Shown: piece after piece, positions 46,633-56,399 of the stretch
Layout of the letters: every line of letters starts with the position of its first letter
How positions within the stretch are numbered: the stretch's first letter is position 1
Assembly (NCBI RefSeq): GCF_009905215.1
Contig: NZ_CP047593.1
Span: 1,926,900 to 1,990,899 of the forward strand
DNA length: 64,000 nt
Direction: 5' to 3'
Source of the DNA: Tichowtungia aerotolerans
GTDB lineage: Bacteria > Verrucomicrobiota > Kiritimatiellia > Kiritimatiellales > Tichowtungiaceae
Notes under the pieces: model-generated
The model's input: the letters and a program-made list of their open reading frames with translations, nothing else
The model's database searches: none
What the model was told of the DNA's origin: nothing
Position numbers and translations under genes: made by a program

Positions 46633-48042
46633 ATGCGAGTTATATATTTTGACCTCGATTGTGTGCGCCCGGACCATTTGGGCTGTTACGGTTACAACCG
46701 TCCGACTTCACCGAATATTGACCGAATGGCGGCAGAAGGGGTGCGGTTTACCAACTATTACTGTACGTCTTCGCCGTGTCTTCCGTCGCGTTCCGGACTT
46801 TATTCCGGACGTTACGGAATCCGCAGCGGAACCCTTTCCAATCATGGAGCCGGGGCGGAATTTCATATAGAGAAAGAACTCTACTGCGGTCCGAAGCCGG
46901 AAAACGAAATTTTCCCGCGTCAGCTTCGCCGCCACGGACTGGATACCTACTGCTTCTCCACATTTGCGGATCGACACAACGTCTGGTGGTGGTCTGCCGG
47001 CTGGACGGAATTCCATACACCGAACCTGAAAGGCGGGCTGGATACCGGCGCGGAAATCAATGAAAAGGTGCTGCCGTGGCTCGAGAATAATGCGCGTAGG
47101 GATAACTATTTTCTGCATATCAATTACTGGGATGCCCACCGGGTTTACAGCAAAGACCCTTCGTGGGCTGAGCCGTTGAAGGATTACCCCGTTGCTCAGG
47201 AATGGCCGGATGAAGCGACGATTGCCAGGCATCAGAGCGTGACCGGCCTGTTTACGGCCGCAACTCAGCCGTACGGAGATCATGTCAAAAAGGATAAAAA
47301 GGATTTCAACAAAAGTCCTCATCCACTGATGGCCGATACGGTTTCCTGCCGGGCTGATTTTGAACTGATGGTGACCGGATATGATGCGATGATCCGTTAT
47401 GTGGATGATCACATCGGCCAGGTTCTGGAGCTGCTTGAAAAACAGGATGTGCTGAAAGATACAGTGATCATTGTTTCGGCCGACCACGGTGATTCGTTCG
47501 GAGAGCACGCGGTCTACACGGACCATGTGAATGCGGACAACTGTATTCACAACATTCCGCTCATCATTCGCTGGCCGGGTGTAACCCGTCAGGGAGGTGT
47601 GGATGAGCATTTCATGGCCAATGTGGATTTTGCGCCGACGCTTTGTGACATGCTGGGCGTTCCGGCAGTGGAGCAGTGGGACGGGAAGTCCTATCGAAAC
47701 AATCTGGAGGGCGGGGCGCTTCCGGAGGACCGTGATTTTATTGTTTGGGACACTGCACTCTATACCGTGCAGCGGGCGGTTCGGACCAAACAGTATCTCT
47801 ATATGCGCACCTACGATTCGAGCGATTACAACAATTGGGAGGACGAGGAGCTGTATGACATGACAAAGGACCGCTATCAGACGGAAAATATCGCCGGACA
47901 GAAGCCTGAGGTGATCGCCGAGTGCCGCCGGCTGATGGCGGACTGGGTGGCGGAACAGCGGGCTAAGCCTGGTTTTGTTTCCGATCCGCTCGCTGAAGTG
48001 CTCAAGGAGCGCGGCAAGCCGGTCCCGGCGGAATTATTATAA
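46633..48042 (+). CDS. Sulfatase, no signal peptide
   Basis: 469 aa. N-terminal metal motif IYFDLDCVRPDHLGCYG, formylglycine site SSPCLPSRSG (CxPSR), and IIVSADHGDSFGEHAVY with the second metal/substrate cluster. No signal peptide. Cleaves a sulfate ester, probably on a sugar entering through the symporter; substrate not assignable. Follows the sialidase-like gene by 17 bp and precedes an esterase gene by 32 bp, so all belong to one transcript. Confidence 0.9.
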   Translation: MRVIYFDLDCVRPDHLGCYGYNRPTSPNIDRMAAEGVRFTNYYCTSSPCLPSRSGLYSGRYGIRSGTLSNHGAGAEFHIEKELYCGPKPENEIFPRQLRRHGLDTYCFSTFADRHNVWWWSAGWTEFHTPNLKGGLDTGAEINEKVLPWLENNARRDNYFLHINYWDAHRVYSKDPSWAEPLKDYPVAQEWPDEATIARHQSVTGLFTAATQPYGDHVKKDKKDFNKSPHPLMADTVSCRADFELMVTGYDAMIRYVDDHIGQVLELLEKQDVLKDTVIIVSADHGDSFGEHAVYTDHVNADNCIHNIPLIIRWPGVTRQGGVDEHFMANVDFAPTLCDMLGVPAVEQWDGKSYRNNLEGGALPEDRDFIVWDTALYTVQRAVRTKQYLYMRTYDSSDYNNWEDEELYDMTKDRYQTENIAGQKPEVIAECRRLMADWVAEQRAKPGFVSDPLAEVLKERGKPVPAELL

Positions 48043-48074
48043 ACAGCGTCGGTTCGTCAACATAGGAGGGTGTG

Positions 48075-48899
48075 ATGAAAACGAAATTACTCCTGATTGT
48101 TGTGGTCGGAATGTTCAACTGCCTGCAGGCCGTTGAAACAGCGGTTCCCGATAAAGAAATTGTCTACAAGCAGGTCGGTGATGTTGTTTTAAAACTGCAT
48201 GTGTTTGATCCGCCGGGGCATTCCGGGACGAAAAAGACGTCCGCAGTTGTGTTCTTTTTCGGCGGAGGGTGGCTCGGAGGGTCGCCTTCTCAGTTTTATC
48301 GTCAGAGTCACGATCTGGCTTCTCGGGGAATGGTTGCGATTTGTGCAGAATACCGGGTGAAACGGGTTCACGGAACAAGTCCTCGTGAATGTGTGAAGGA
48401 TGGAAAGTCTGCCATGCGCTGGGTGCGTTCCCATGCGGAGGAGTTGGGAATTGATCCGGATCGGATTGTTGCCGGCGGGGGGTCTGCTGGCGGACATATT
48501 GCGGCGGCCGTTGCTCTGTTGGATGGGTTTAATGACAAGGATGATGATCTTTCGGTCAGCCCGAGACCAAATGCTCTCGTTCTCTTTAATCCGGTGTTCA
48601 ACAACGGTCCGGACGGCGGATATGGTTACGACCGGGTGCGGGATTACTGGCAGGAATTTTCGCCAATGCATAATATCGACCGGGATGCCCCACCGACTTT
48701 GGTGCTTCAGGGAACCAGGGATAAATACATTCCGGTTTCTACGGTTGAGCAATACAAAGAGCTGATGGAGCAGAGCGGGGCGCGTTGCGATCTGGTTCTG
48801 TATGAAGGTGACGGACATGGCTTTTTTAATGAGTTCAGATATGTGGAAACGATGACGGAGGTGGAGCGTTTTTTGGCTTCGCTCGGTTGTCTTCAATAG
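48075..48899 (+). CDS. Secreted alpha/beta-hydrolase esterase
   Basis: 274 aa from ATG 48075 (AGGAGG 5 nt upstream). Signal peptide (TKLLLIVVVGMFNCLQA). Motifs: FFFGGGWLGG (oxyanion region), GGGSAGGH (Ser nucleophile), GTRDKYIP (Asp), DGHGFF (His). Fits the bacterial BD-FAE/acetyl-esterase-like group that removes acyl groups from polysaccharides. Last gene of the run that begins with the aldolase gene, before the LamG genes, whose promoter region lies at 48900-49007. Confidence 0.85.
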   Translation: MKTKLLLIVVVGMFNCLQAVETAVPDKEIVYKQVGDVVLKLHVFDPPGHSGTKKTSAVVFFFGGGWLGGSPSQFYRQSHDLASRGMVAICAEYRVKRVHGTSPRECVKDGKSAMRWVRSHAEELGIDPDRIVAGGGSAGGHIAAAVALLDGFNDKDDDLSVSPRPNALVLFNPVFNNGPDGGYGYDRVRDYWQEFSPMHNIDRDAPPTLVLQGTRDKYIPVSTVEQYKELMEQSGARCDLVLYEGDGHGFFNEFRYVETMTEVERFLASLGCLQ

Positions 48900-48938
48900 G
48901 ACGCAGTTGAGGGAAGGGTGATTGTTTCCGGAGCTTTG

Positions 48939-48970
48939 TTTTGCGTAAATTTGCGTTTTATTTTGCGTGA
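48939..48970 (+). promoter_or_regulatory. Three tandem TTTGCGT motifs before the LamG gene
   Basis: TTTGCGT occurs at 48940, 48950 and 48962 (starts), 10 and 12 bp apart, so on roughly one face of the helix, 40-70 bp before the ATG at 49008. Same core as the TTACGCAAAA motif found elsewhere in the cassette. Confidence 0.5.
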
Positions 48971-49007
48971 AAGTTTATTGGTTGGTTAACGAGGAGAGGG
49001 GTGTTTT

Positions 49008-49715
49008 ATGCTGAAGGTTTGTGGTTTTATGTTTTCATTTTTGCCGGCGGTTTTTTCTGTTCATGCAGGATTGATCGCGCATTGGAACTTTGATGATGGG
49101 ACATGCAGCGATGTGGTCGGGGGGTTGCATGGGACGCCGAACGGCAATGTCTCCTTTGTTGATTCCGGGCATCCGACGCTTGGAAAAGCGGTTGCGTTCG
49201 GAACTGTTAAAGATTCGGATTATATTGCTCTTGGGGATCTCAGTTCGTTGGGAGTCGGCTCGGGAAGTTTTACGCTCTCGTTGAGGATGAAACATGCTGC
49301 TCAGTCATTGTCTGGAGAGGTCAGTCCTTTGTTCTGGGACAGTCAGACCGGCTCTGCGGGGAAAGGGTATGACGGCATTAAGATCGCTTTACGCAAGGGC
49401 AGTGACGGCAATAATGCGGGCCGGGTTTTTGCGTCCGTTGGCGGGCCGGACGGTAAGGTTTTGCTTAAAGGGAGGCGCGTGGATGATGACGAATGGCATC
49501 TGGTTGTTATTCGCTATGACTCTGACACGGATGAGCTGATGTATTTTGAGGACGGTCTGCATGTTTATTCACGGGATGCGTTCGGGGTTTATGTGTTGAA
49601 TCGATCGGAGTCCGGCAAGAAAACGCTGCTGGGCAACGGGTTCGGCGGAATGATTGATGATGTGCGGGTTTACGATACTGCGTTGAGTGATGAGGAGTTG
49701 GCCGGTTTGTTGTAA
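49008..49715 (+). CDS. Secreted LamG-domain protein
   Basis: 235 aa with signal peptide (MLKVCGFMFSFLPAVFSVHA) then a single LamG/concanavalin-like jellyroll (LIAHWNFDDGTCSDVVGG; FGGMIDDVRVYDTALSDEEL). No catalytic motif; probably a glycan-binding protein. The C-terminus lacks any anchor. Shares its layout with each half of the next gene. Confidence 0.85.
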   Translation: MLKVCGFMFSFLPAVFSVHAGLIAHWNFDDGTCSDVVGGLHGTPNGNVSFVDSGHPTLGKAVAFGTVKDSDYIALGDLSSLGVGSGSFTLSLRMKHAAQSLSGEVSPLFWDSQTGSAGKGYDGIKIALRKGSDGNNAGRVFASVGGPDGKVLLKGRRVDDDEWHLVVIRYDSDTDELMYFEDGLHVYSRDAFGVYVLNRSESGKKTLLGNGFGGMIDDVRVYDTALSDEELAGLL

Positions 49716-49730
49716 GTGTATTTTTTAGAG

Positions 49731-49740
49731 TTACGCAAAA
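49731..49740. promoter_or_regulatory. TTACGCAAAA motif before the double-LamG gene
   Basis: An exact copy of the 10-mer at 30185-30194, with further TTGCGTTG (49750) and TTTTTCGTTATTTC near 49783 downstream, all within 115 bp of the start at 49847. Confidence 0.45.
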
Positions 49741-49846
49741 AAAATAGTATTGCGTTGATTTGTGTTGTTATTTTCGTTGACATTTTTCGTTATTTCTTTC
49801 ATCGTATGAGGCGTAGGGTGAGCCACAGGTAAAAGGAGGATAAAAA

Positions 49847-51652
49847 ATGAGAAGGTTGTATACATGTTTGCTGGTCGGTTTGCTGGCGGTGTCGTCTGCG
49901 TCGGCAGCGCTGGTTGCACACTGGGACTTCAGTGACGGTACCTATAATGATAAGGCCGGGAGCCTGGACGGAGCAGCGAACGGATCGGTCGCAATTGTGG
50001 ATTCCGGCAGTTTGCATTTCGCGAAGGCGGTGCAGACCGGTTCGGCGAAGGGGACGGACTATTTAAATGTCGGGGATCTCGGAACGCTCGGTATTTATAC
50101 CAACAGTTTTACGGTTTCGCTGTGGATTCATCATGCATCCAGTTTAACAACCGATGAGTTCTGGGACAGTATGAGCGGGTCGTCGTCTGTGGGGTATGAG
50201 GGAATCGCCGCTTCGGTCCGGGCAAGCAACGCCAGTGATGCCAATAAGGTTTATATGAACGTTGGGGACGGATCGACGGCGAAGGCGCTTCTGAAAAACG
50301 CACAGGTGTCGGATGGAGCGTGGCACTGGGTTGTGGTTCGTTATGATGCCGGTACGGGGGAGCTGAAATATTTTGAAGACGGTGTTCATATTGCCGGTGA
50401 AGACGAAGTCAAATACGGCTGTTCGCTGGTGAGGGAAGACGGTCGGGACCTGTGGTTGGGTGACGGGTTCGGCGGGATGATCGGTGATGTGCGTATCTAT
50501 GATACTGCTTTGTCTTTCACGGAAAACGGAGAGGGAGCTGTAGTCGGCGGGGAGCTGTATGGATTGTATGGATCTCCGTTGGTGGCCCATTGGGATTTCA
50601 GCGATGGAACCTATGAGGATCAGGCCGGGAGCCTGGACGGAACGGCAAATGGATCGGTTTCAATTGTCGATTCCGGCAGCCCGTATTTCGCGAAGGCGGT
50701 GCAGACCGGTTCGACGAAAGGGACGGACTATTTGAATGTGGGGGATCTCGGAACGCTCGGCATTTATACCAACAGTTTTACGGTTTCGCTTTGGGTTAAC
50801 CATGCGTCCAGTTCCACAACCGATGAGTTCTGGGACAGCCTGAGCGGAACTTCTACCTCGGGGTATGAAGGGATTAAAGGGTCGATTCGGGCATACAATG
50901 TCAGTAATGCCGATAAAGTTTATATGAATGTCGGGAACGGATCGACCACGATGGCGCTTCTTAAAGGTGCTGTAGTTTCAGACGGGGAGTGGCATTGGCT
51001 TGTGATTCGCTATGATTCCGAAACCGGTGAGCTGAAATATTTTGAAGACAGTGTTCACATTGTCGCGGAAGATGAGATCAACGGTTCCTGTTCACTGGTT
51101 CAGGAGGCGGGTCGGAATCTCTGGCTGGGTGATGGATTCGGCGGGATGATTGGTGATGTCCGGATTTATAACAAAGCACTTTCATTTACAACGGACGAAA
51201 ACAACGAGCTGGTCGGAGGAGATCTGTATGAGATCTACACAGGTTCTGAAGAGGACGCTGTCGACTTTTCCGGATGGTTGAATATGTACCCCACGCTCGG
51301 AACGTCCACCAACTATACGGATGACCCGGATGCGGACGGCATGAACAATCTGCTTGAATACGCTTTGGGCGGAATCCCGACGGATTCCGATGCTGTGGAT
51401 GTATTGCCGACTTCTTTTGCAGAGAGTAACTGGATGCTTTATGTCTACAATCGCCGCCTGGATGCCTCAAGCCGCCAGTTGAGCTATTCGGTTGTTTCCG
51501 GTGCCGACCTGACGCTGGAGGCGATGACCAATGCGACTGAAGAAATCGGTTCATCTGTAATTGATGCCGGCTTTGAAGTCGTAACCAACCGTGTTCCAAT
51601 GGATTTGGAACCCAGGCAGTTTGTGACCCTGAAGATTGAGGTCGCGGAGTAG
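49847..51652 (+). CDS. Secreted protein with two LamG domains
   Basis: 601 aa. Signal peptide (MRRLYTCLLVGLLAVSSASA), two nearly identical LamG domains at about 20-240 and 245-460 (each VAHWDFSDGTY ... GFGGMIGDVRIY), then a C-terminal region with DDPDADGMNNLLEYALGG and a beta-rich tail seen on many secreted PVC proteins. The second domain looks like a recent duplication of the first. Probably a glycan-binding or cell-surface protein. Terminator follows. Confidence 0.85.
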   Translation: MRRLYTCLLVGLLAVSSASAALVAHWDFSDGTYNDKAGSLDGAANGSVAIVDSGSLHFAKAVQTGSAKGTDYLNVGDLGTLGIYTNSFTVSLWIHHASSLTTDEFWDSMSGSSSVGYEGIAASVRASNASDANKVYMNVGDGSTAKALLKNAQVSDGAWHWVVVRYDAGTGELKYFEDGVHIAGEDEVKYGCSLVREDGRDLWLGDGFGGMIGDVRIYDTALSFTENGEGAVVGGELYGLYGSPLVAHWDFSDGTYEDQAGSLDGTANGSVSIVDSGSPYFAKAVQTGSTKGTDYLNVGDLGTLGIYTNSFTVSLWVNHASSSTTDEFWDSLSGTSTSGYEGIKGSIRAYNVSNADKVYMNVGNGSTTMALLKGAVVSDGEWHWLVIRYDSETGELKYFEDSVHIVAEDEINGSCSLVQEAGRNLWLGDGFGGMIGDVRIYNKALSFTTDENNELVGGDLYEIYTGSEEDAVDFSGWLNMYPTLGTSTNYTDDPDADGMNNLLEYALGGIPTDSDAVDVLPTSFAESNWMLYVYNRRLDASSRQLSYSVVSGADLTLEAMTNATEEIGSSVIDAGFEVVTNRVPMDLEPRQFVTLKIEVAE

Positions 51653-51672
51653 CGCGGATTTGGGGCCGTAAC

Positions 51673-51708
51673 GGGGGTGGCAGCAGGATTGCCGCCCCTT
51701 TGGGTTTT
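51673..51708 (+). terminator. Terminator after the double-LamG gene
   Basis: GGGG(T)GGCA pairs with TGCC(G)CCCC around a 7-nt loop, followed by TTTGGGTTTT. It lies within the extended frame of the next gene, arguing for that gene's later start. Confidence 0.65.
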
Positions 51709-51811
51709 CAGTCGCCGACATTTGAATCGTTCGGTACGTATTCCGTTTCGAGCAGGGGCCTGCTGTGCTTTTTTTGTTGTTCAGAGTGTGTGTTCAGAAA
51801 GGACTGATGCA

Positions 51812-54800
51812 GTGAGATATACAGGAGTGATTGTGGGACTGCTGATGGCAGCAGGGATTCTTTGCGCTGAAGACGTTTCGGCCCGGTGGGGTTTCGACGG
51901 AACGGATCGTTCCAGCGAGTTGAGCTGGACGGGCGCAGCCTCAGTCGAGACGCTTCCGGAAAAGGCGCGGCAGGGAGTCGTGAGTCTGGAGCTTCCGGAG
52001 GACCGGGCCATTCTTAACAGCGGCCTGATTGCGGAGCAGTTTGCAGATAAAAACTGGAGTCTCAGTCTTCTGTTTCGTCATGATCGTCTTCCGCCAGATG
52101 GCGAGGGGGCCGGTGACAGCATGATTTTGTTCCAATCGGATCGACTGACGGTGGCTTTGCGCCGGGGCAATGACGGCGGGAATGCCGGTAAGATTTTTGC
52201 GACGCTGAATGCGGATCAGGGGAAAACTCTCTTTAAGCCGAATGTGCGTGTCGATGACGGGCGGTGGCATGAGTTTGCATTGCGGGCGGATGCAGAAAAA
52301 AAAATCATCCAGGTCTTTCTTGATGGAAAGCTGTATTCCGATCGTGATTTTGAAGGAACCGCTTTGCTGTTTGAGAAAAACGGCCTGTTCGAGATCGGGC
52401 CCGGGGCGGGCTCGCAGGTCGATGAGTTGCGCATTTTCAATACGGCTCTCAGCGATCCGGAGCTGTTCAGCAGCTTTAAGTATGCGCTCTGTGGAATGGA
52501 TAAGCTGGGTCCGGCTCAGGGAATCAACTCGGTTCGGATTCTTCTCTCCCCGGATCTGCCGGAGCCGTGCCGCTTTTATGCGGAACGTTTTGCGGCTCAT
52601 CTGATGCTGCGGGCTCCGGCTGTTCGGGTTGCCGTTGATTTTTTTTCCGGGGGGGAGCAGCCTGTCGCGAACGAACTGCTTCTGTGCGCTTCCATTGCTG
52701 CCGATGATGAGCTGTCCCCCGGTCCCGAGGGGTATGCTGTTGGGCTGGCCGCGGCCGGCGACGGATATCAGGGTCGGGTGATCGGTGCTGATGCGCGCGG
52801 CGTTCTGTATGGACTGGGACGATTGCTTTATCTTTCCGAGAAAGCGGGGCCATGGATTCGGTGGCCTGAGTTCAACGAAGCTTCGGCTCCCCGCGTTGCG
52901 CTTCGTTCGATGAACGGCTCATTCAAACATTCCATGGACAGTGGCGCTGCAAAAAAGACCGGTGCGCGCGCCTGGAGTGAAGAAGAGGGGATCGCTTACT
53001 GGGAGGAATATCTTTTCCTTGGGGTCAATGCTTATACCTACGGTCGGGGACGGGTTCCCCCTGTTAATCTGGAAAAGTATACTCAAAGCGCCGGGGTCGA
53101 GGGCGTTTCTCTGAAGATGGATCAGCTGTGCACAAGCTATGGAATGGCATGTTATTATCCACAGTCGGTCAATGGGCTCGGTAAAGCCAATATGAAGTCC
53201 GGTTGGAATGCGCTGAGCCGGGTCGGCAGGCTCGACCCGCACTTGGCCTGTCCGTCGGTTCCGGAAGCCCGCGCCGCCATCCTTCAGGTTTGGGAAGCGT
53301 ATGCCGAAGAGTGCGGCAACCTGGACTTCGTAACCCTGAAGTCCGCGGATCTCGGCGGGTGCCATTGTGAGAAGTGCCGTGAGGACTGGGCTGCGGTTTT
53401 TTATAACCTGTGCTGTGATATTGCCCGATCTGTTCATCAATGGAAGCCGGGCGCCAAGGTGTATTTCACGAATCAGGAAATGAATATGGAGGAAAACGAG
53501 CGGCTCTTCAGGCTGATGCGCGAGGATGAGGAATGTCCGCTGACCGGGTATGTCTACTCCCCGGGTGGAAGTGAAAACTCCACCTACGGTTACATTCTTA
53601 AAAACCCCCGCTGGGACCGCTATCCGGGTATTTCCCCCAATACCACCTTCCTGAAATCCCGTCTCAGTTACCTGCGGCCCGATCAGGACATCTTGGTGTC
53701 TGCCGACATCACCCATTGGAAGCGTGCGGGGAGTGCGGTACCTTATGTCGATCCGCTGATGTCGGAGATCTATGCCCGCCGCACCTACAATGCGCGTCCG
53801 AAAAACTATGAAAAGGTGTTTCGCGAGCGCATGCCTTACAGTAACGGATTTATCGGCTATTCGGAGGGAATCTTCGATGACTTCAACAAGTTCCTGATGC
53901 TGCGCCTTTCCTGGAATCCCGATCTTTCGGCCGAAGAAATTGCCTCCGAATATTATACATATCATTGCGGCCCGGACGCCGGTCGGCTGCTGGCCCGTGC
54001 GGTATTTATCGGGGAGCGGATTCGAGAAAAGCCGTTCCGTTCCTGCGGCGAAAACATCCGCCGCTACCGGGAACTCGTTCAGAAGGCGGGCGAATGCATG
54101 CCGCCGGAATACCGCACGGGAAACTGGCGTTACGGGCAGATGGTCGTCCGCTCGCTGGTCGATTCCTATGTCTGGCAGCGTTCGGAATTTCAGAGGCAGC
54201 AGGTCGAGCAGGCTGGACGGATCCTGAACACTGTGCTGAGGTCTGGTGATCCGGCCGAGGAAATTCGGTCCGCCGTGAGTGCGCTGTCGCAGTCCTTCGA
54301 ATCCGACCTTCCTGCGCAGGCGCGGGCGGCTGATGACGAAGTCGATGCAGCGATCGGGATTCGCTGTTTTGCATTGACCAAAATGGAGCGCATTGACTCT
54401 GCGGGTGTATTCTGGCTGAAAGCGCAGCTCGAACCGCTTCTGCAGGAAACAGATGCTGCGGAGATGACAGATCGCCTGATGCAGATTCTCAACTACGACA
54501 AGGTGGGTCCCGGCGAGTTTTATGACAACTGCGGAACGATCGATCAGCAGCCGCATTACGACTTCGACAGCGGCGAGCTCTATTACGGAACCGGATCGTG
54601 GCCGCAGGAAACCCGTCCGTCCCAGCGCTGGTATAATTATTCTTTCGAGGCGCAGGACGGTTTGGGATTCTTCTATGAAGGGGTGGACCCGAATGCTCAG
54701 TATACTGTGACCGTCACCTGGCCGAATCCGACCGGGGTCAGCTTCGCGCTGAACAGTCCGAACGAATTTTTCATTTACGCCGACGGTGAACAGGTCGGTA

Positions 54801-54955
54801 AGGTCGTTCCACCGGACCGTGTTGAGCAGTTCACCTTTGATGTGCCTCGTTCTGTGACCGCAGACGGACGTGTACAGATCAGTCTTCGCAAAGTGCCGGA
54901 ACGCAGTCGATGCACCTGCGTTTCAGAAATCTGGCTTCGGAAAAAGAAATCATAA
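51812..54955 (+). CDS. Secreted LamG + DUF4838 protein (glycoside-hydrolase-like)
   Basis: About 1047 aa from GTG 51812 (AAAGGA upstream). The frame opens at 51677, but the later start gives a clear signal peptide (RYTGVIVGLLMAAGILCA) and avoids the terminator. An N-terminal LamG-type domain (about 25-205) precedes an alpha-glucuronidase/GH20-like N-domain and a DUF4838 TIM-barrel-like core (GLGKANMKSGWNALSRVG; LGGCHCEKCREDW). A C-terminal beta domain contains WPNPTGVSFALNSPNEFF. DUF4838 is considered a likely glycoside hydrolase; the substrate is unknown. Its TAA overlaps the ATG of the following sulfatase by one base. Confidence 0.82.
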   Translation: MRYTGVIVGLLMAAGILCAEDVSARWGFDGTDRSSELSWTGAASVETLPEKARQGVVSLELPEDRAILNSGLIAEQFADKNWSLSLLFRHDRLPPDGEGAGDSMILFQSDRLTVALRRGNDGGNAGKIFATLNADQGKTLFKPNVRVDDGRWHEFALRADAEKKIIQVFLDGKLYSDRDFEGTALLFEKNGLFEIGPGAGSQVDELRIFNTALSDPELFSSFKYALCGMDKLGPAQGINSVRILLSPDLPEPCRFYAERFAAHLMLRAPAVRVAVDFFSGGEQPVANELLLCASIAADDELSPGPEGYAVGLAAAGDGYQGRVIGADARGVLYGLGRLLYLSEKAGPWIRWPEFNEASAPRVALRSMNGSFKHSMDSGAAKKTGARAWSEEEGIAYWEEYLFLGVNAYTYGRGRVPPVNLEKYTQSAGVEGVSLKMDQLCTSYGMACYYPQSVNGLGKANMKSGWNALSRVGRLDPHLACPSVPEARAAILQVWEAYAEECGNLDFVTLKSADLGGCHCEKCREDWAAVFYNLCCDIARSVHQWKPGAKVYFTNQEMNMEENERLFRLMREDEECPLTGYVYSPGGSENSTYGYILKNPRWDRYPGISPNTTFLKSRLSYLRPDQDILVSADITHWKRAGSAVPYVDPLMSEIYARRTYNARPKNYEKVFRERMPYSNGFIGYSEGIFDDFNKFLMLRLSWNPDLSAEEIASEYYTYHCGPDAGRLLARAVFIGERIREKPFRSCGENIRRYRELVQKAGECMPPEYRTGNWRYGQMVVRSLVDSYVWQRSEFQRQQVEQAGRILNTVLRSGDPAEEIRSAVSALSQSFESDLPAQARAADDEVDAAIGIRCFALTKMERIDSAGVFWLKAQLEPLLQETDAAEMTDRLMQILNYDKVGPGEFYDNCGTIDQQPHYDFDSGELYYGTGSWPQETRPSQRWYNYSFEAQDGLGFFYEGVDPNAQYTVTVTWPNPTGVSFALNSPNEFFIYADGEQVGKVVPPDRVEQFTFDVPRSVTADGRVQISLRKVPERSRCTCVSEIWLRKKKS

Positions 54956-56331
54956 TGAAGACGCCGAACATCATTTTCATGATGGCCGATGACATGGGAA
55001 TCGGCGACCTTGGCTGCTGCGGCGCCGAAAAAATTCCAACCCCGAATATGGATCGGCTGGCGAAAGAAGGGATGCGTTTTACGGATGCACACTCGTCATC
55101 GGCGGTCTGCACGCCGAGCCGTTACTCAGTGATGACCGGCCGTTATTGCTGGCGCACCCGCCTTAAAAAATTTGTTATCGGCGGGTTCGGCGCGCCGCTG
55201 ATTGAGCCGGAACGCGAAACGCTGGGATCACTTTGTAAAAAAGCGGGTTATACAACAGCCGCCATTGGGAAATGGCACATGGGGTTCACCTGGTATGATA
55301 AGACGGGCGCTCCTCTGCAGGTGCCGGAATGTGACGCGCTGGATGTCGATGGGTTTTATGTTGACTACGTACGCGGTATCAGCGGCGGCCCGACCGAACT
55401 CGGTTTCGATTATTATTATGGCATTGCCGGCTCGCTCGATATGCCGCCTTATGTGCTGATTGAAAACGACCAAATGGTCGAGCTGCCCGATCGTGAAAAG
55501 GAAGTTTATTACAATCAGCAGCGTCGAGGGTTGCAGATGCCGGGCTTTAAAGACGAAGAAGTCGATGTGACTTTTGCCAAAAAAGCAGCGGCTTATATTG
55601 AAGAACAGGCGGGGTCGGAACAGCCCTTTTTTCTCTATATGACTCCGGCCTCGCCGCATCGTCCCTGCGATATCCGTCCGGAATTTGTGAAGGACAAAAG
55701 CGATGCCGGTGATCGCGGAGATATGGTGGTCTTATTCGACTGGATGGTCGGGCAGGTGCTGGGGGCTCTGGATCGTACTGGTCAGGCAGAAAACACGTTG
55801 ATCGTTGTGACTTCAGACAACGGCGCGCGCGTTGTCTGTGCCAATGGTGAAGACTATGGGCATAAAGCGAACAGCATCTATCGCGGGCAGAAAGCAGATA
55901 TATGGGACGGCGGCCATCGCGAACCGTTTCTTGTCCGCTGGCCGGGTGTCGTGGAACCGGACACAACGACAGGTGCTCTGGCCTGCCTGTCGGACTTTTT
56001 TGCAACCGTCGGCGATATCGTCGGACAGGACGCATCCTGTGCGGAAGACAGCATCAGTCTGCTGCCGGTTCTGAAAGGTGAGCAGGCAGTAACGCGCGAA
56101 ACTCTGATTCATCATTCGGGCTTCGGCATGTTCTCCCTGCGCAAAGGTGATTGGAAACTGGTGCTCGGGTCCGGCTCCGGAGGGTTTACCGAGCCGGTCG
56201 GAGAAATCTCTGAACATGCCGGTCAGCTTTATAACCTGAAAGATGACCCATCTGAACAGACGAATCTTTGGAATGAGCACGCCGGTATAGTGCGCAGGTT
56301 GAAAGACGAGTTTGTGGATCTTATGACATAG
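54955..56331 (+). CDS. Sulfatase, no signal peptide
   Basis: 458 aa from ATG 54955 (TAATG overlap with the preceding gene); the frame upstream lies inside that gene. NIIFMMADDMGIGDLGCCG, VCTPSRYSVMTGRY (CxPSR formylglycine site) and TTAAIGKWHMGF are typical of arylsulfatase-A-like enzymes. No signal peptide, so probably cytoplasmic. It completes a DUF4838-sulfatase pair. Confidence 0.9.
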   Translation: MKTPNIIFMMADDMGIGDLGCCGAEKIPTPNMDRLAKEGMRFTDAHSSSAVCTPSRYSVMTGRYCWRTRLKKFVIGGFGAPLIEPERETLGSLCKKAGYTTAAIGKWHMGFTWYDKTGAPLQVPECDALDVDGFYVDYVRGISGGPTELGFDYYYGIAGSLDMPPYVLIENDQMVELPDREKEVYYNQQRRGLQMPGFKDEEVDVTFAKKAAAYIEEQAGSEQPFFLYMTPASPHRPCDIRPEFVKDKSDAGDRGDMVVLFDWMVGQVLGALDRTGQAENTLIVVTSDNGARVVCANGEDYGHKANSIYRGQKADIWDGGHREPFLVRWPGVVEPDTTTGALACLSDFFATVGDIVGQDASCAEDSISLLPVLKGEQAVTRETLIHHSGFGMFSLRKGDWKLVLGSGSGGFTEPVGEISEHAGQLYNLKDDPSEQTNLWNEHAGIVRRLKDEFVDLMT

Positions 56332-56399
56332 ATCTTTGTTGAGCTGAGTCCGGCATATATAAAATTTGCCATTGAATTTAGATATTCATGATATGTCTG

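Noticed and set aside
51677-51811. Longer start for the DUF4838 gene
   Set aside because: The extension overlaps a terminator and would bury the signal peptide.
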